DNA from: PWXP01 sp040772845
GTDB lineage: Bacteria; Planctomycetota; Planctomycetia; Pirellulales; Thermoguttaceae
NCBI GenBank assembly: GCA_040772845.1
Contig: JAXGXG010000001.1
Coordinates: forward strand, 558,001-622,000
Direction: 5' to 3'
DNA length: 64,000 nt
Shown: positions 25,293-33,187 of the stretch, piece by piece
Layout: the number at the start of each line of letters is the position of its first letter
How positions within the stretch are numbered: position 1 is the first letter of the stretch
The notes under the pieces: model-generated
What the model saw: the letters and a program-made list of their open reading frames with translations, nothing else
Told to the model about the DNA's origin: nothing
Databases searched by the model: none
Made by a program: the position numbers and the translations under genes

Positions 25293-26228
25293 TTAGGGCG
25301 CTGGAGCGCGGAGGTTCTGGCCGAGAGGAAGGGTATACTGGCGGCCGTCGAACTCGAGGTCGACCTCGCGCTGGTCGATGCGGAGCACCTTTCCTTCGAC
25401 GCCGCCGATCTCGAAGGAGTCGCCTTCGAACAGTTTGGAGGTTTCGCCCGTCGTACGCGCGAGAATCCACGCTTGCGGACGTCCGTCGGCCGAGACGATG
25501 GCTGTCAGGTAAGCGTGTTTTGCGGGGTCGAAATGGGGAGCCGGCGGCGAGGGCGGGGCTGGGCGGGGGGCTTCGGCGGTTGGCTGTGGCGGCGGTTCGT
25601 ACGCGGCGAACAAGTTACGTTTGCCGATGGAATCGCGGTACGTGTCCAGTGTGGCCATGTTATGCTCCGAAGGTACTGCGGCGAGTTCTTCGGTCTGATC
25701 GGCCGTTGGTAGCGACAAGGCCTCAACGATTATCTGGACCTTAAGCTGCCCGTCTCGCCCCTCGGGAGCCAATCCCATCGCCAGAATTTGGTGGAGATGG
25801 CCTGCCTGGTAGAAATTGTGCAGGAAGGTGGTCAATTCATCGAGCGTGGCGGCCGCTTGGAGCGTGAACCGGAGTGCCTGATAGACATTAGGACGCCGGC
25901 GAGCCGGCACGGCGTCGATGGAAATGTCCGAGAGGCCGGCATCGCGGGCCGTTTGCAGCAGCCAGTTCTGGTAGAGCGACAGGGCGGCTTCCGGGTTGGA
26001 CGGAAGCGACCGTTTGCGCCACGCCTCGAGCTGCTGCATCGCCTGGAGACCATGTTCCACGCGGGTTTGCCGGCGCTGCAGTTCCGTGTTGGCCTGATTG
26101 CGTTGGGCCTTGAGCGCCTGGTGTGGGTTGAACAGGGTCGAGGCCAGCAGATACAGGAGCACAAGGCCGGCGAGTCCGCCCGTGGCGATTGCAAGGTTTC
26201 TTTCGCGTTTGTTCAGGGCAAGCTTCAC
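25293..26228 (-). CDS. PilO/GspM-like assembly protein with a C-terminal PilP/GspC-like domain
   Basis: The 311-residue protein has a short cytoplasmic start, one membrane helix at about 14-33 (LAIATGGLAGLVLLYLLAST) and a coiled coil to about residue 75. A PilO-type ferredoxin-like domain follows (NWLLQTARDAGLSDISIDAV ... LRFTLQAAATLDELTTFLHN). After a Pro-rich linker (YEPPPQPTAEAPRPAPPSPP) comes a small beta domain (LTAIVSADGRPQAWILART ... FEIGGVEGKVLRIDQREVDL) like the HR domain of GspC or PilP, which contacts the secretin. This combines inner-membrane GspM/PilO and a secretin-contacting partner in one chain. It is the last gene of the operon; its start overlaps the gspL stop by 4 bp. Confidence 0.82.
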   Translation of the reverse strand: MKLALNKRERNLAIATGGLAGLVLLYLLASTLFNPHQALKAQRNQANTELQRRQTRVEHGLQAMQQLEAWRKRSLPSNPEAALSLYQNWLLQTARDAGLSDISIDAVPARRRPNVYQALRFTLQAAATLDELTTFLHNFYQAGHLHQILAMGLAPEGRDGQLKVQIIVEALSLPTADQTEELAAVPSEHNMATLDTYRDSIGKRNLFAAYEPPPQPTAEAPRPAPPSPPAPHFDPAKHAYLTAIVSADGRPQAWILARTTGETSKLFEGDSFEIGGVEGKVLRIDQREVDLEFDGRQYTLPLGQNLRAPAP

Positions 26229-27661
26229 TGCGGTTGCTCAATCTGTACGATGGATCGGAACTGGATGCGGTAGCGGGCGTCGGAATGGTCTTCGCTTTTC
26301 GTCTTTCCCAGCAAGCGGTGTCCCTCGTCCTGGAGTTGGCGATCGAGCCGGCTCGCGGCGTCGACGTCGCGGGCAAGGCCGTCCAATCGAATCTCCGGCT
26401 GGCCGGCGCCCTCGGTGGCGACCAATGTCGTCAGCATGGCGTCCTGCGACGAGGTGAAATTATCGGACAGCCAGCGTAGTTCATCGAGCCAGACAACCTC
26501 ATTGTTGACCCACGCGCCGACCTCTTCGGCGTTGGCGACGATCTTGTCGGCTTCCGACGCACGTTTTTCCAAGGCTTTGGCTTCCTTCTGAATTCGCAAG
26601 ATGTCTGCTTTGAGGCTCCGTGCTTGCAGGAAGTTGATCAGCATCGCCGCGAGTATGAGCATTGCGACGGCCAGGCCGGCAAGAACGTACGTATTGCGGC
26701 GGCTCGGCGGTTCCGGGCGTTTTCGTGGATGCAGGAAGTCGAAGGCCGGCGGCCGATTCTCACCGGCGTCTGCCAGGGCGCCAACCAGCGCGGCGAATCG
26801 CGGCTGCCGGTCCACATCGAACTCGGCAACGGCGGTGTTTGCAGGAAAGGGATCGACCGGTTCAACGGTCATGTCGAGCGAGTCGCCCAGCCGCTTGGCG
26901 AATGTCGCCCACGGGGCGCCGTGTCCGAAGACGAAGACCGCTTGCGGAAGCGGTAGTCCTTCCTGGTTCGCGGCGGCTGCTCGAGTGCGGCGTATTTCAG
27001 CAGCGAATCGTTCAGCAGCGTCTCCGTTGTCGGGGAGTCCGTCCGGGAGCAGGACTTGACGGGAGAGCACCACTCGCCCGTCGCGGATCGCCGTCAATTC
27101 CGCCTGGCCGTCCAGGACATCCAAGGCGAGGCACCACCCGGTCTGTAGTTCGGGCCGGCGACGCAACAGCAGGGAAGCAGCGGCCGCCGGATGCAGAATC
27201 AGGCGTTCGAGCTGCAGGTTGGCCCCTTCGCAGATACGCATGAACCGTTCCGCAACCGGCGACTTCAGGGCAGCGGCAAGGACGCGGCGCGGCGCGTCCA
27301 CTGCGCCTTCCAACGGCAGGAAGTCCAGCGCGGCGTCAGGCTCGAAATTCGGGAAATCCTGCCCCGCCTGGAACCGAACCATATCGGGCAGTTCTTCATT
27401 GGGGGCCGGCGGCAGTTGCAGAAGCCTTAGCTCCACGTCGCTGCGCCCCACGATGCCGATGACCGGCAGGCGTGCAAGCCCGCGGTCGGCCAAGGCGGCA
27501 ATCAGGGCGGCATCTTGGACGGCTGCGTCCGATGACGAGGTTTCGTCCGAATTCCACGGCGTGCAGAAGGCCTCTTCTACGGCAACTCCGCCGCTGCCGG
27601 CGCGCGCCAGCAGCACCCGCGATTCGGTCCGGCTCAGTTCCACGGCAAGGTAGCGAGGCAT
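26225..27661 (-). CDS. GspL-like protein: PilM-type actin fold fused to a PilN-type membrane part
   Basis: The 478-residue protein opens PRYLAVELSRTESRVLLARA, the PilM-like ATPase fold, with GIVGRSDVELRLLQLPPAPN, EELPDMVRFQAGQDFPNFEP and ALDFLPLEG. A membrane helix is found at about 329-350 (YVLAGLAVAMLILAAMLINF), followed by a coiled coil and a PilN-like domain (DELRWLSDNFTSSQDAMLTT). In classical T2SS, GspL recruits the ATPase GspE to the membrane. The actin-like and PilN parts are separate proteins in type IV pilus systems. It starts 6 bp after gspK and overlaps the next gene by 4 bp. Confidence 0.85.
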   Translation of the reverse strand: MPRYLAVELSRTESRVLLARAGSGGVAVEEAFCTPWNSDETSSSDAAVQDAALIAALADRGLARLPVIGIVGRSDVELRLLQLPPAPNEELPDMVRFQAGQDFPNFEPDAALDFLPLEGAVDAPRRVLAAALKSPVAERFMRICEGANLQLERLILHPAAAASLLLRRRPELQTGWCLALDVLDGQAELTAIRDGRVVLSRQVLLPDGLPDNGDAAERFAAEIRRTRAAAANQEGLPLPQAVFVFGHGAPWATFAKRLGDSLDMTVEPVDPFPANTAVAEFDVDRQPRFAALVGALADAGENRPPAFDFLHPRKRPEPPSRRNTYVLAGLAVAMLILAAMLINFLQARSLKADILRIQKEAKALEKRASEADKIVANAEEVGAWVNNEVVWLDELRWLSDNFTSSQDAMLTTLVATEGAGQPEIRLDGLARDVDAASRLDRQLQDEGHRLLGKTKSEDHSDARYRIQFRSIVQIEQPQ

Positions 27662-27667
27662 GGTTTG

Positions 27668-29302
27668 TTACTCCGCGGCGCCCAGCATCGCGGGATCGAA
27701 ACCGCGGCCGAACGCGCTCAGGTCTTTCAAGGATAACACGCGGGCAGGTGTGGTGGTAGCATCCATGATGGCTTCCAGCCGGACGATCGGACCACCTGCG
27801 TCGAAAAATCCAACCGCCTGCAAGCGGTACACGCATCCGCCAACCGTCAATCGGGGCAGTAACGCCTTGGCCTCGTCCAGGGGAACCAGCCCTTCCGTCA
27901 GCAGCCAGGCGAGATTCTGTTGGCTTGTGTCGATTCCGGTGGGATCGGCCGGACGTTGCGCGACGATTTGTGCCGCCAGATCGGCGTCGATTCCCGGCAC
28001 GCAAGTGAGCACGGCCTCGGAAGCCAGGTGGATATTGACCCGTCCGGACGCGGAGGTGGCGTCGTCGATTGTCAGGCAGTCGAGCAACTTGGGCAGGTAG
28101 TCGGCCATCGCGTTGGCATCGTCGGCAAACTGCGGAGAGACGACCACCGGGTTCTCGCGGCCGGCATACTGGACCTTGATGCTCTGGCCAATCAAGTCCA
28201 ACACGCTATCGAGCGTCTGGGATGCCGACTTGCTCAGGTCCAGTTCCCCGGTGATCTCGTCTTCGTACTCGATCTCTTCCTCCTCGTTCGATCCCGGCTG
28301 ACCGCCGTCCTCAGGACGGTTCGGGCCACCAGTGTCGTTGTTGCCTTCCTGATTGGTGTCGTTGTAGAGTTCCTCCTGCTGTCGATAACCGACGATGAAC
28401 GTGGCCCACTGCGTTCCGAGTGCTTCTTTCAGTTCGGCGTGGAGGGTTTCCAGGTCATCCTGGTTGACGTTGATTTTCGCTTGGCCGTCGGCCCGTTGGA
28501 TTCTCTCGGCACTGTGGAGTGTGAGATAGGCGGCCCAGCCGCGCTCGTCTGTGAGCGTGCTCTGCCCTGCTTCGTTTGCATCGACGATGCCGTTCCGATT
28601 GGTATCGGCGCCAAGGAGGAGTTCTCGCGTCACGCCGCGGACGTGCAGCAATTCTTCGATGCGTCGCAGCGGTCCATTCGTCGGCTGGTAGGGACTGGCG
28701 AGCGACTGGTAGTATTGGGCCTCGGCGCCGAACTCGCGAGCTTCATCGTCCTCGTCGAGCCAGTCGAGAATGGCGTCGGCAATGTCCTCGGTCATGTCGG
28801 GCAAACCCATCAATCGTTCTCGCGCCGCAGTCGGATCGTCTTCGTCATCGAGCAGGGTGTTGATGTTCAGTCTGGCCGATTCGCATTCCAGTCCGAATCG
28901 AATGTCATCTTCCCTATCCGACGCCGGAGCGACGACGCTGAAGCGTCCGCGGTCGTTGGCCGTGCCGTCGTCGATCACCAGGATGCCATGCAGCCGCGAC
29001 TCGTCCAGGTACCAGGCGTCTTCCTCGGATGTCCCGATATCGGGTTCTTCCGCCAGCAGCAGCTTTGCGGCTTCGATGCCCGATTCGGCCAACAACCTGG
29101 CCTGCACCTGTCGTTGGACAACCTCGACGAGTTCGCGCCGATTGACCATCAGTTCGGCGAAGGCCAGTGCGCCCAGACTCAGCGCTGCGACGACCACAAT
29201 GACCAGGATCAGCACCATGCCTTCACGCGCAGCGCGTCCGGTTCGACCTGCCGTGCGAGGCGGCCTTCCGGCAATTGTCGCGATGTGGGAGGATGGCATC
29301 AT
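27668..29302 (-). CDS. gspK: Type II secretion minor pseudopilin GspK
   Basis: The 544-residue protein is longer than the usual 320-330. It has a charged leader, then GMVLILVIVVVAALSLGALA with the pseudopilin helix, and QVQARLLAESGIEAAKLLLA. The GspK fold carries calcium-type acidic loops (LNINTLLDDEDDPTAAR, DEDDEAREFGAEAQYYQSL, LLLGADTNRNGIVDANEAG) and an acidic linker with NEEEEIEYEDEITGELDLS. The helix-hairpin-helix motif (LTCVPGIDADLAAQIVAQRP) sits near the C-terminus. GspK sits at the pseudopilus tip with GspI and GspJ. It overlaps gspJ by 4 bp. Confidence 0.9.
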   Translation of the reverse strand: MMPSSHIATIAGRPPRTAGRTGRAAREGMVLILVIVVVAALSLGALAFAELMVNRRELVEVVQRQVQARLLAESGIEAAKLLLAEEPDIGTSEEDAWYLDESRLHGILVIDDGTANDRGRFSVVAPASDREDDIRFGLECESARLNINTLLDDEDDPTAARERLMGLPDMTEDIADAILDWLDEDDEAREFGAEAQYYQSLASPYQPTNGPLRRIEELLHVRGVTRELLLGADTNRNGIVDANEAGQSTLTDERGWAAYLTLHSAERIQRADGQAKINVNQDDLETLHAELKEALGTQWATFIVGYRQQEELYNDTNQEGNNDTGGPNRPEDGGQPGSNEEEEIEYEDEITGELDLSKSASQTLDSVLDLIGQSIKVQYAGRENPVVVSPQFADDANAMADYLPKLLDCLTIDDATSASGRVNIHLASEAVLTCVPGIDADLAAQIVAQRPADPTGIDTSQQNLAWLLTEGLVPLDEAKALLPRLTVGGCVYRLQAVGFFDAGGPIVRLEAIMDATTTPARVLSLKDLSAFGRGFDPAMLGAAE

Positions 29303-30348
29303 GGCTCCTCCTCCATGCCGGCCGTGTCCGCCGCTTGCGTATCGGCGTCCTCGGCGGTCTCATCGTCGCTTTCAGTTCCTGTTGATTCTGCGGAGGTGCT
29401 GTTCGACGTTTCCGAGCCGAGGCTGACCACCAGGCGGTAGGCAAAGGCGTCTTCGTCGTCCGTGCCCCAGGCGGCAGATGGGTTCGCTGCCTGGACGGCC
29501 GAATGGCCGTTTGTCTTGTCGGGCGGGAACATCAGTGTGATTGCGATAGCGCACGGCAGGGCGCCTGTGGCGGACGAATCCCACTCGTCGCACCATTCGT
29601 TGCCGTCGTGGTAACGGAACTCGAGGCCGATCACCTGCGGGGCGAGCGGTGGAACAGACGTGTCGAGCTGGTCGAGCAGACCCAGTTCCCGGGCATACAA
29701 GGCGACCGGTTCGATCCATTCGCGCCGGACGAGGCCGCCGGTTGGCGACTGTTCGTCTGTGGAATCGATCACTGCCGTCGATTCCTCAGCGGTTACAAGA
29801 TAGTAGACGATGGTGCGGATGCCGCTTTGCTCCGGCATGGGAGTGTCGGCGAGCCATGTCGCCGCATCCGAGACGGTTTCTGCGGTTGACGACATGTTCG
29901 GCGCGGCCCGAAGGACGTCGATCCATAGCTGGTCGGTTTCGCCGTACAGGACGATCGGTCCGGAACCGGTCGAGTCGGTGGTTGCGGCGAGAGCCGAACT
30001 CATCTCCTCGGCAAGCGAATTGGTCGAATCTTCGGACTCGGTATCATTCTCGGTGGATGCTGACTGCTCGGTGTTGGCGGGGCCGAGGGCTCCGTGCAGG
30101 TCGGCGGCGATGCGTCGCAACAGAACAAGGGCGAGCCGGTCGCGATCCGTCTTCCGTACGGCATTGTCGAATGCTCGTAGCTGGACTTCAATGGCAGTGA
30201 AAACAACGACAAGCAGCACCGCACTCAGCGCGGTGGCCAGAAGCAGCTCGACCAGCGTAAACGCGCTGCGCACGGAAGGAGATCGACGCCTCGGGAAGGC
30301 GGCGGTTGTCTGGCCGTTGCTATGCGTGCGCCGCGTTGCGCTATTCAT
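29299..30348 (-). CDS. gspJ: Type II secretion minor pseudopilin GspJ
   Basis: The product is 349 residues, longer than the usual about 200. After an Arg-rich leader the prepilin helix reads AFTLVELLLATALSAVLLVV, with Ala rather than Gly before the Phe, and Glu at +5. The rest is a beta-rich globular domain with extended Ser/Thr/Glu-rich insertions (STENDTESEDSTNSLAEEMS) and VPPLAPQVIGLEFRYHDGNE WCDEWDS. The C-terminal tail is acidic. It belongs to the tip complex with GspI and GspK. The start overlaps gspI by 8 bp and the end overlaps gspK by 4 bp. Confidence 0.87.
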   Translation of the reverse strand: MNSATRRTHSNGQTTAAFPRRRSPSVRSAFTLVELLLATALSAVLLVVVFTAIEVQLRAFDNAVRKTDRDRLALVLLRRIAADLHGALGPANTEQSASTENDTESEDSTNSLAEEMSSALAATTDSTGSGPIVLYGETDQLWIDVLRAAPNMSSTAETVSDAATWLADTPMPEQSGIRTIVYYLVTAEESTAVIDSTDEQSPTGGLVRREWIEPVALYARELGLLDQLDTSVPPLAPQVIGLEFRYHDGNEWCDEWDSSATGALPCAIAITLMFPPDKTNGHSAVQAANPSAAWGTDDEDAFAYRLVVSLGSETSNSTSAESTGTESDDETAEDADTQAADTAGMEEEP

Positions 30349-30775
30349 CGGCCGTTTCCTCGTTCGGGTCGATCCGCCAACGCACCAGCGTCGATTCAGC
30401 GGCGTATCCCACCGACGTGCTGTCGCGCACCGTGACCGTTACCTGCATCATGCCGTCGAGCGAAGCATCAGAAACGTCGATCGAGACGAGCCAGCGGTCC
30501 AGGTCGCCATTGGCCGTCAAGGTGTCCTGCCAGTCGGAACTCAGGTCTTCGATCCGTTGTTCATCGACGGATTCGAGCGCGCAGATGCCGGCATCCAGTT
30601 CGGCCATGACGCTCTCGGCCATGAGTTGGGCCATCACCCGATCGCCGGCAAGTCGTGCGTTCTCCAGGCCGCTCCACGACATCTGCGAGAGTACGGCCAC
30701 CGCGCCGGCCAGAATGGCCAGGGCCAGAACGACCTCAAGCAGCGTGAGCGCGCGACGGCCGGCTTTCCGTGTCAT
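30341..30775 (-). CDS. gspI: Type II secretion minor pseudopilin GspI
   Basis: The product is 144 residues. The N-terminus KAGRRALTLLEVVLALAIL is a class III prepilin signal with Ala at -1, Leu at +1 and Glu at +5, continuing AGAVAVLSQMSWSGLENARL, AGDRVMAQLMAESVMAELDA. The AxxLAxxxAxxxAE pattern is characteristic of GspI, as is a C-terminal beta sheet ending VRWRIDPNEETADE. It should seed the pseudopilus tip with GspJ and GspK. It overlaps gspH by 4 bp and gspJ by 8 bp. Confidence 0.87.
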   Translation of the reverse strand: MTRKAGRRALTLLEVVLALAILAGAVAVLSQMSWSGLENARLAGDRVMAQLMAESVMAELDAGICALESVDEQRIEDLSSDWQDTLTANGDLDRWLVSIDVSDASLDGMMQVTVTVRDSTSVGYAAESTLVRWRIDPNEETADE

Positions 30776-31461
30776 GGCTGCATATCCTCATCGCTGGTTA
30801 TCTCGCTTGCCGTTGCCGTTGCCGTGAGCCCCTGCATGGAAATGGTGATTGAGCGGCCGTGCGTATTGTGCAGCACGAGGCGGGCCGACATGCACGTGCC
30901 GTCAGGATAGAAGAGCAGCGTCGTTGTGTTCTGGCCTTCTGCGGGGTCGCCGGAGGTTGCAGAGATAGGCAGGCTGCCCGCTTCGAACGTATCGACCGGT
31001 GCGGCGGCCTCGATAGTCAGCGCGCCAAAGGTGATGCCGTCCGGCAAATGCATTGCGTCCGAGGACGATTCTGCGGTTGCTGTATCGGCCTCAAGCGTGT
31101 CCTGGGCGGAATCCGAGGATCCGGCGGACGCCTCGGTCCAACAGCGCCGGCCGTCTGCCTCGATGCGAAACTGCTGCACGTTTCCGCTGGTGATGGCGCG
31201 AACCTGGGCCTCGGCCCACTGGGCCCGGATCATGTCTGCAGCGTGACGCAGTTCGCCGTCAGCGAAGGAACGATCCAACGCCGGCCACGCTACGGCGGCC
31301 AGCAAGGCCAGTACGGCCAATACGAGCAGCAGTTCAAGCAGTGTGACCGCGCGCCGATCGGCAGGTGCAGGCTTGGCCGTTTGGCGGTAGAACGTCGCTA
31401 CGGGCGCTGCGCACCGCCGGCGCCCGTCGTGGTCAATCGTTGCCACCTGCCGGCGCGCCAT
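30772..31461 (-). CDS. gspH: Type II secretion minor pseudopilin GspH
   Basis: The 230-residue product from ATG 31461 carries an unusually long leader (about 34 residues) before RRAVTLLELLLVLAVLALLA, the prepilin helix with Ala at -1 and Glu at +5. RSFADGELRHAADMIRAQWA and VQQFRIEADGRRCWTEAS follow, the GspH/FimT fold. The middle is rich in Ser, Ala and acidic residues and the end is beta-rich (TTLLFYPDGTCMSARLVLHN, RSITISMQGLTATAT). It lies 5 bp after gspG and overlaps gspI by 4 bp. The frame remains open upstream into gspG, but the 31461 start fits the junction. Confidence 0.85.
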   Translation of the reverse strand: MARRQVATIDHDGRRRCAAPVATFYRQTAKPAPADRRAVTLLELLLVLAVLALLAAVAWPALDRSFADGELRHAADMIRAQWAEAQVRAITSGNVQQFRIEADGRRCWTEASAGSSDSAQDTLEADTATAESSSDAMHLPDGITFGALTIEAAAPVDTFEAGSLPISATSGDPAEGQNTTTLLFYPDGTCMSARLVLHNTHGRSITISMQGLTATATASEITSDEDMQP

Positions 31462-31466
31462 GGGGA

Positions 31467-31991
31467 TTACTCCTCGACGGTCCAGTTGCCGATATCGTCT
31501 TCGGTGCCGTCCATGCCATCCGGACCGTACGACCAGATGTCGGGCATGTCTTCCTGGTACTTGCCCGGATACTCGTATCGATAAGGATTGCTCCAGGGAT
31601 CCAACGGCACGGGGCTTTCCAGGTAGGGGCCTCGCCATTTGTTCGGCGCCGCCAGGTCGGAGGGCGGATTTCGCAGTGCTTCCAGTCCCTGCGACGAATC
31701 GGGAAAGGTCCCAATGTCGATGCGATAGGCTTGCAACGGTGTCTTGAACGCCTTGACCTGGGTTTCGGCGGCTCGCATATAGGCACTGCGTTGCATTGGA
31801 CCGATAGCCACGACGGTAATCGATGCGATGATCACCAGGATGGCCAGAACCAGGAGCACTTCAATGAGGGTCAAGCCGCGGCGGGAAGGCTGCCGCCGGG
31901 AACGCGTAGGATGTTGCACGAGATTTCCTCCGTAAGGTTGGGTGGGTTGGGTGGGGATTGTACGGTTGTTGTCGGGATTGTTGGATGTCAT
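31467..31991 (-). CDS. gspG: Type II secretion major pseudopilin GspG
   Basis: The product is 174 residues with an extended leader of about 39 residues (TSNNPDNNRTIPTQPTQPYG ...), then RRGLTLIEVLLVLAILVIIA with canonical Gly(-1)/Glu(+5) and Leu at +1. The mature part has AETQVKAFKTPLQAYRIDIG, TFPDSSQGLEALRNPP, WRGPYLESPVPLDPWSNPYR and IWSYGPDGMDGTEDDIGNW, the GspG signature with its calcium-binding C-terminal loop. It forms the bulk of the pseudopilus. The start overlaps gspF by 4 bp. Part of the leader is encoded by a strong G-quadruplex-type sequence on the opposite strand. Confidence 0.95.
   Translation of the reverse strand: MTSNNPDNNRTIPTQPTQPYGGNLVQHPTRSRRQPSRRGLTLIEVLLVLAILVIIASITVVAIGPMQRSAYMRAAETQVKAFKTPLQAYRIDIGTFPDSSQGLEALRNPPSDLAAPNKWRGPYLESPVPLDPWSNPYRYEYPGKYQEDMPDIWSYGPDGMDGTEDDIGNWTVEE
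31940..31956 (+). other. Predicted G-quadruplex motif in the gspG leader region
   Basis: The plus strand reads GGGTGGGTTGGGTGGGG: four G-tracts with loops of 1, 2 and 1 bases, a very strong quadruplex pattern. It is on the template strand of gspG, near its 5' end. Confidence 0.7.
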
Positions 31992-33187
31992 CCGATCGTT
32001 CCACTCATCTTGAACATAGGCAACAGCAGGGCAATGGCCAGCAGCAGTACGACGCCGGCAATCATGACCAACATGGCCGGTTCCAGCAAGCGGACTGCGA
32101 GGTCCAGATGGCGGAACGTGCGGCGGTGGAGCGAATCGGCAATATCGATCAACACGCGATCCAATCGGGCCGATTCCTCGGCGACCGCGATCATCTCGAC
32201 GATGGTTTCCGGGAAGTGTTCACACCGCGAGAGGGGCTGGGCAAGCGTTTGTCCGGCCGAAATGTTCTCGGTCGCTTCGACCACGGCCGACGCCAGCACA
32301 CGATTGCCTGCCGCTTCGCTCGAAATCTGCAGTGCTCGCAGGATTGGAACTCCGTGGGCAAGGAGCATGCCGAGCACTCGGCAGAAGCGGGCGATGGCAA
32401 GGTTCCGGAAAATGCGTCCGACGACAGGCAGGCGAAGCTTTGTCAGGTCGAGCCAGGTTCGGCCTTGATCCGTCTTTAACCATTTCGCCATTGCGGCGCC
32501 GAGCAGGGCGAGGACAAGGGCGATCCAAAGGCCCCATTTCCAAGCGAAACGGCTGGTGGCTAATAGGCATTCGGTTAACAGGGGCAAATCACCGCGTTCG
32601 CGCATGATGGCGAAGATGGACTCGAATCGGGGGACGAAGAACACCAGCAGCCCGATCACGACCGCCATGAAGATTCCGGCCAGGGCTACCGGATAGACCA
32701 GGGCGCCGATCGTGCGGCCCTTCAGGTCTTCCTGCATTTCGATGAACCCTGCCACGCGGCCGAGGGATTCCTCCAGGAATCCGCCTTCGCCGCCGGCCTC
32801 GACCATACTCACGGTAATCTGACCGAACACGCGCTGGTGCCGCTGCATGGCCGCGGCAAGCGATGTGCCGTCTTCCACTTGGCGATGCAAATCGGCAATG
32901 ACCTCGCGCATGCCCACGTGCGAGATTTGCCGCCGCAGGATTTCCAGGGTGCGGAGCAGGGGGACGCCGCCTTGCAGCAGATCGGACATCTGGCTTAGCG
33001 TGGTTGCCAGCATGGATGCCGGGATACGCCGACGAATGACGCCGGGTGCCTTCTGGGCGTCGACTTCGACCGGAAACAGGGACCGGCCTGCCATCTGCGC
33101 CAGCACTTCCTGTCGGGAGGCGGCTTCGATGGTTCCGGTCACTCGGTTCCCGCCGGCGTCGCGGGCGATATAGTCAAAGTGCGGCAT
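31988..33187 (-). CDS. gspF: Type II secretion inner-membrane platform protein GspF
   Basis: The 399-residue product has the duplicated GspF fold: a cytoplasmic N-terminus (FDYIARDAGGNRVTGTIEAA), then LATTLSQMSDLLQGGVPLLR and GQITVSMVEAGGEGGFLEES, the GSGxL-like Glu cluster. Membrane helices are at about 165-190 (VYPVALAGIFMAVVIGLLVF) and 215-240, and the second repeat reads ARFCRVLGMLLAHGVPILRA. The final helix is LLEPAMLVMIAGVVLLLAIA. It anchors the ATPase GspE and pulls pseudopilins from the membrane. It overlaps gspE by 14 bp and gspG by 4 bp. Confidence 0.95.
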   Translation of the reverse strand: MPHFDYIARDAGGNRVTGTIEAASRQEVLAQMAGRSLFPVEVDAQKAPGVIRRRIPASMLATTLSQMSDLLQGGVPLLRTLEILRRQISHVGMREVIADLHRQVEDGTSLAAAMQRHQRVFGQITVSMVEAGGEGGFLEESLGRVAGFIEMQEDLKGRTIGALVYPVALAGIFMAVVIGLLVFFVPRFESIFAIMRERGDLPLLTECLLATSRFAWKWGLWIALVLALLGAAMAKWLKTDQGRTWLDLTKLRLPVVGRIFRNLAIARFCRVLGMLLAHGVPILRALQISSEAAGNRVLASAVVEATENISAGQTLAQPLSRCEHFPETIVEMIAVAEESARLDRVLIDIADSLHRRTFRHLDLAVRLLEPAMLVMIAGVVLLLAIALLLPMFKMSGTIG

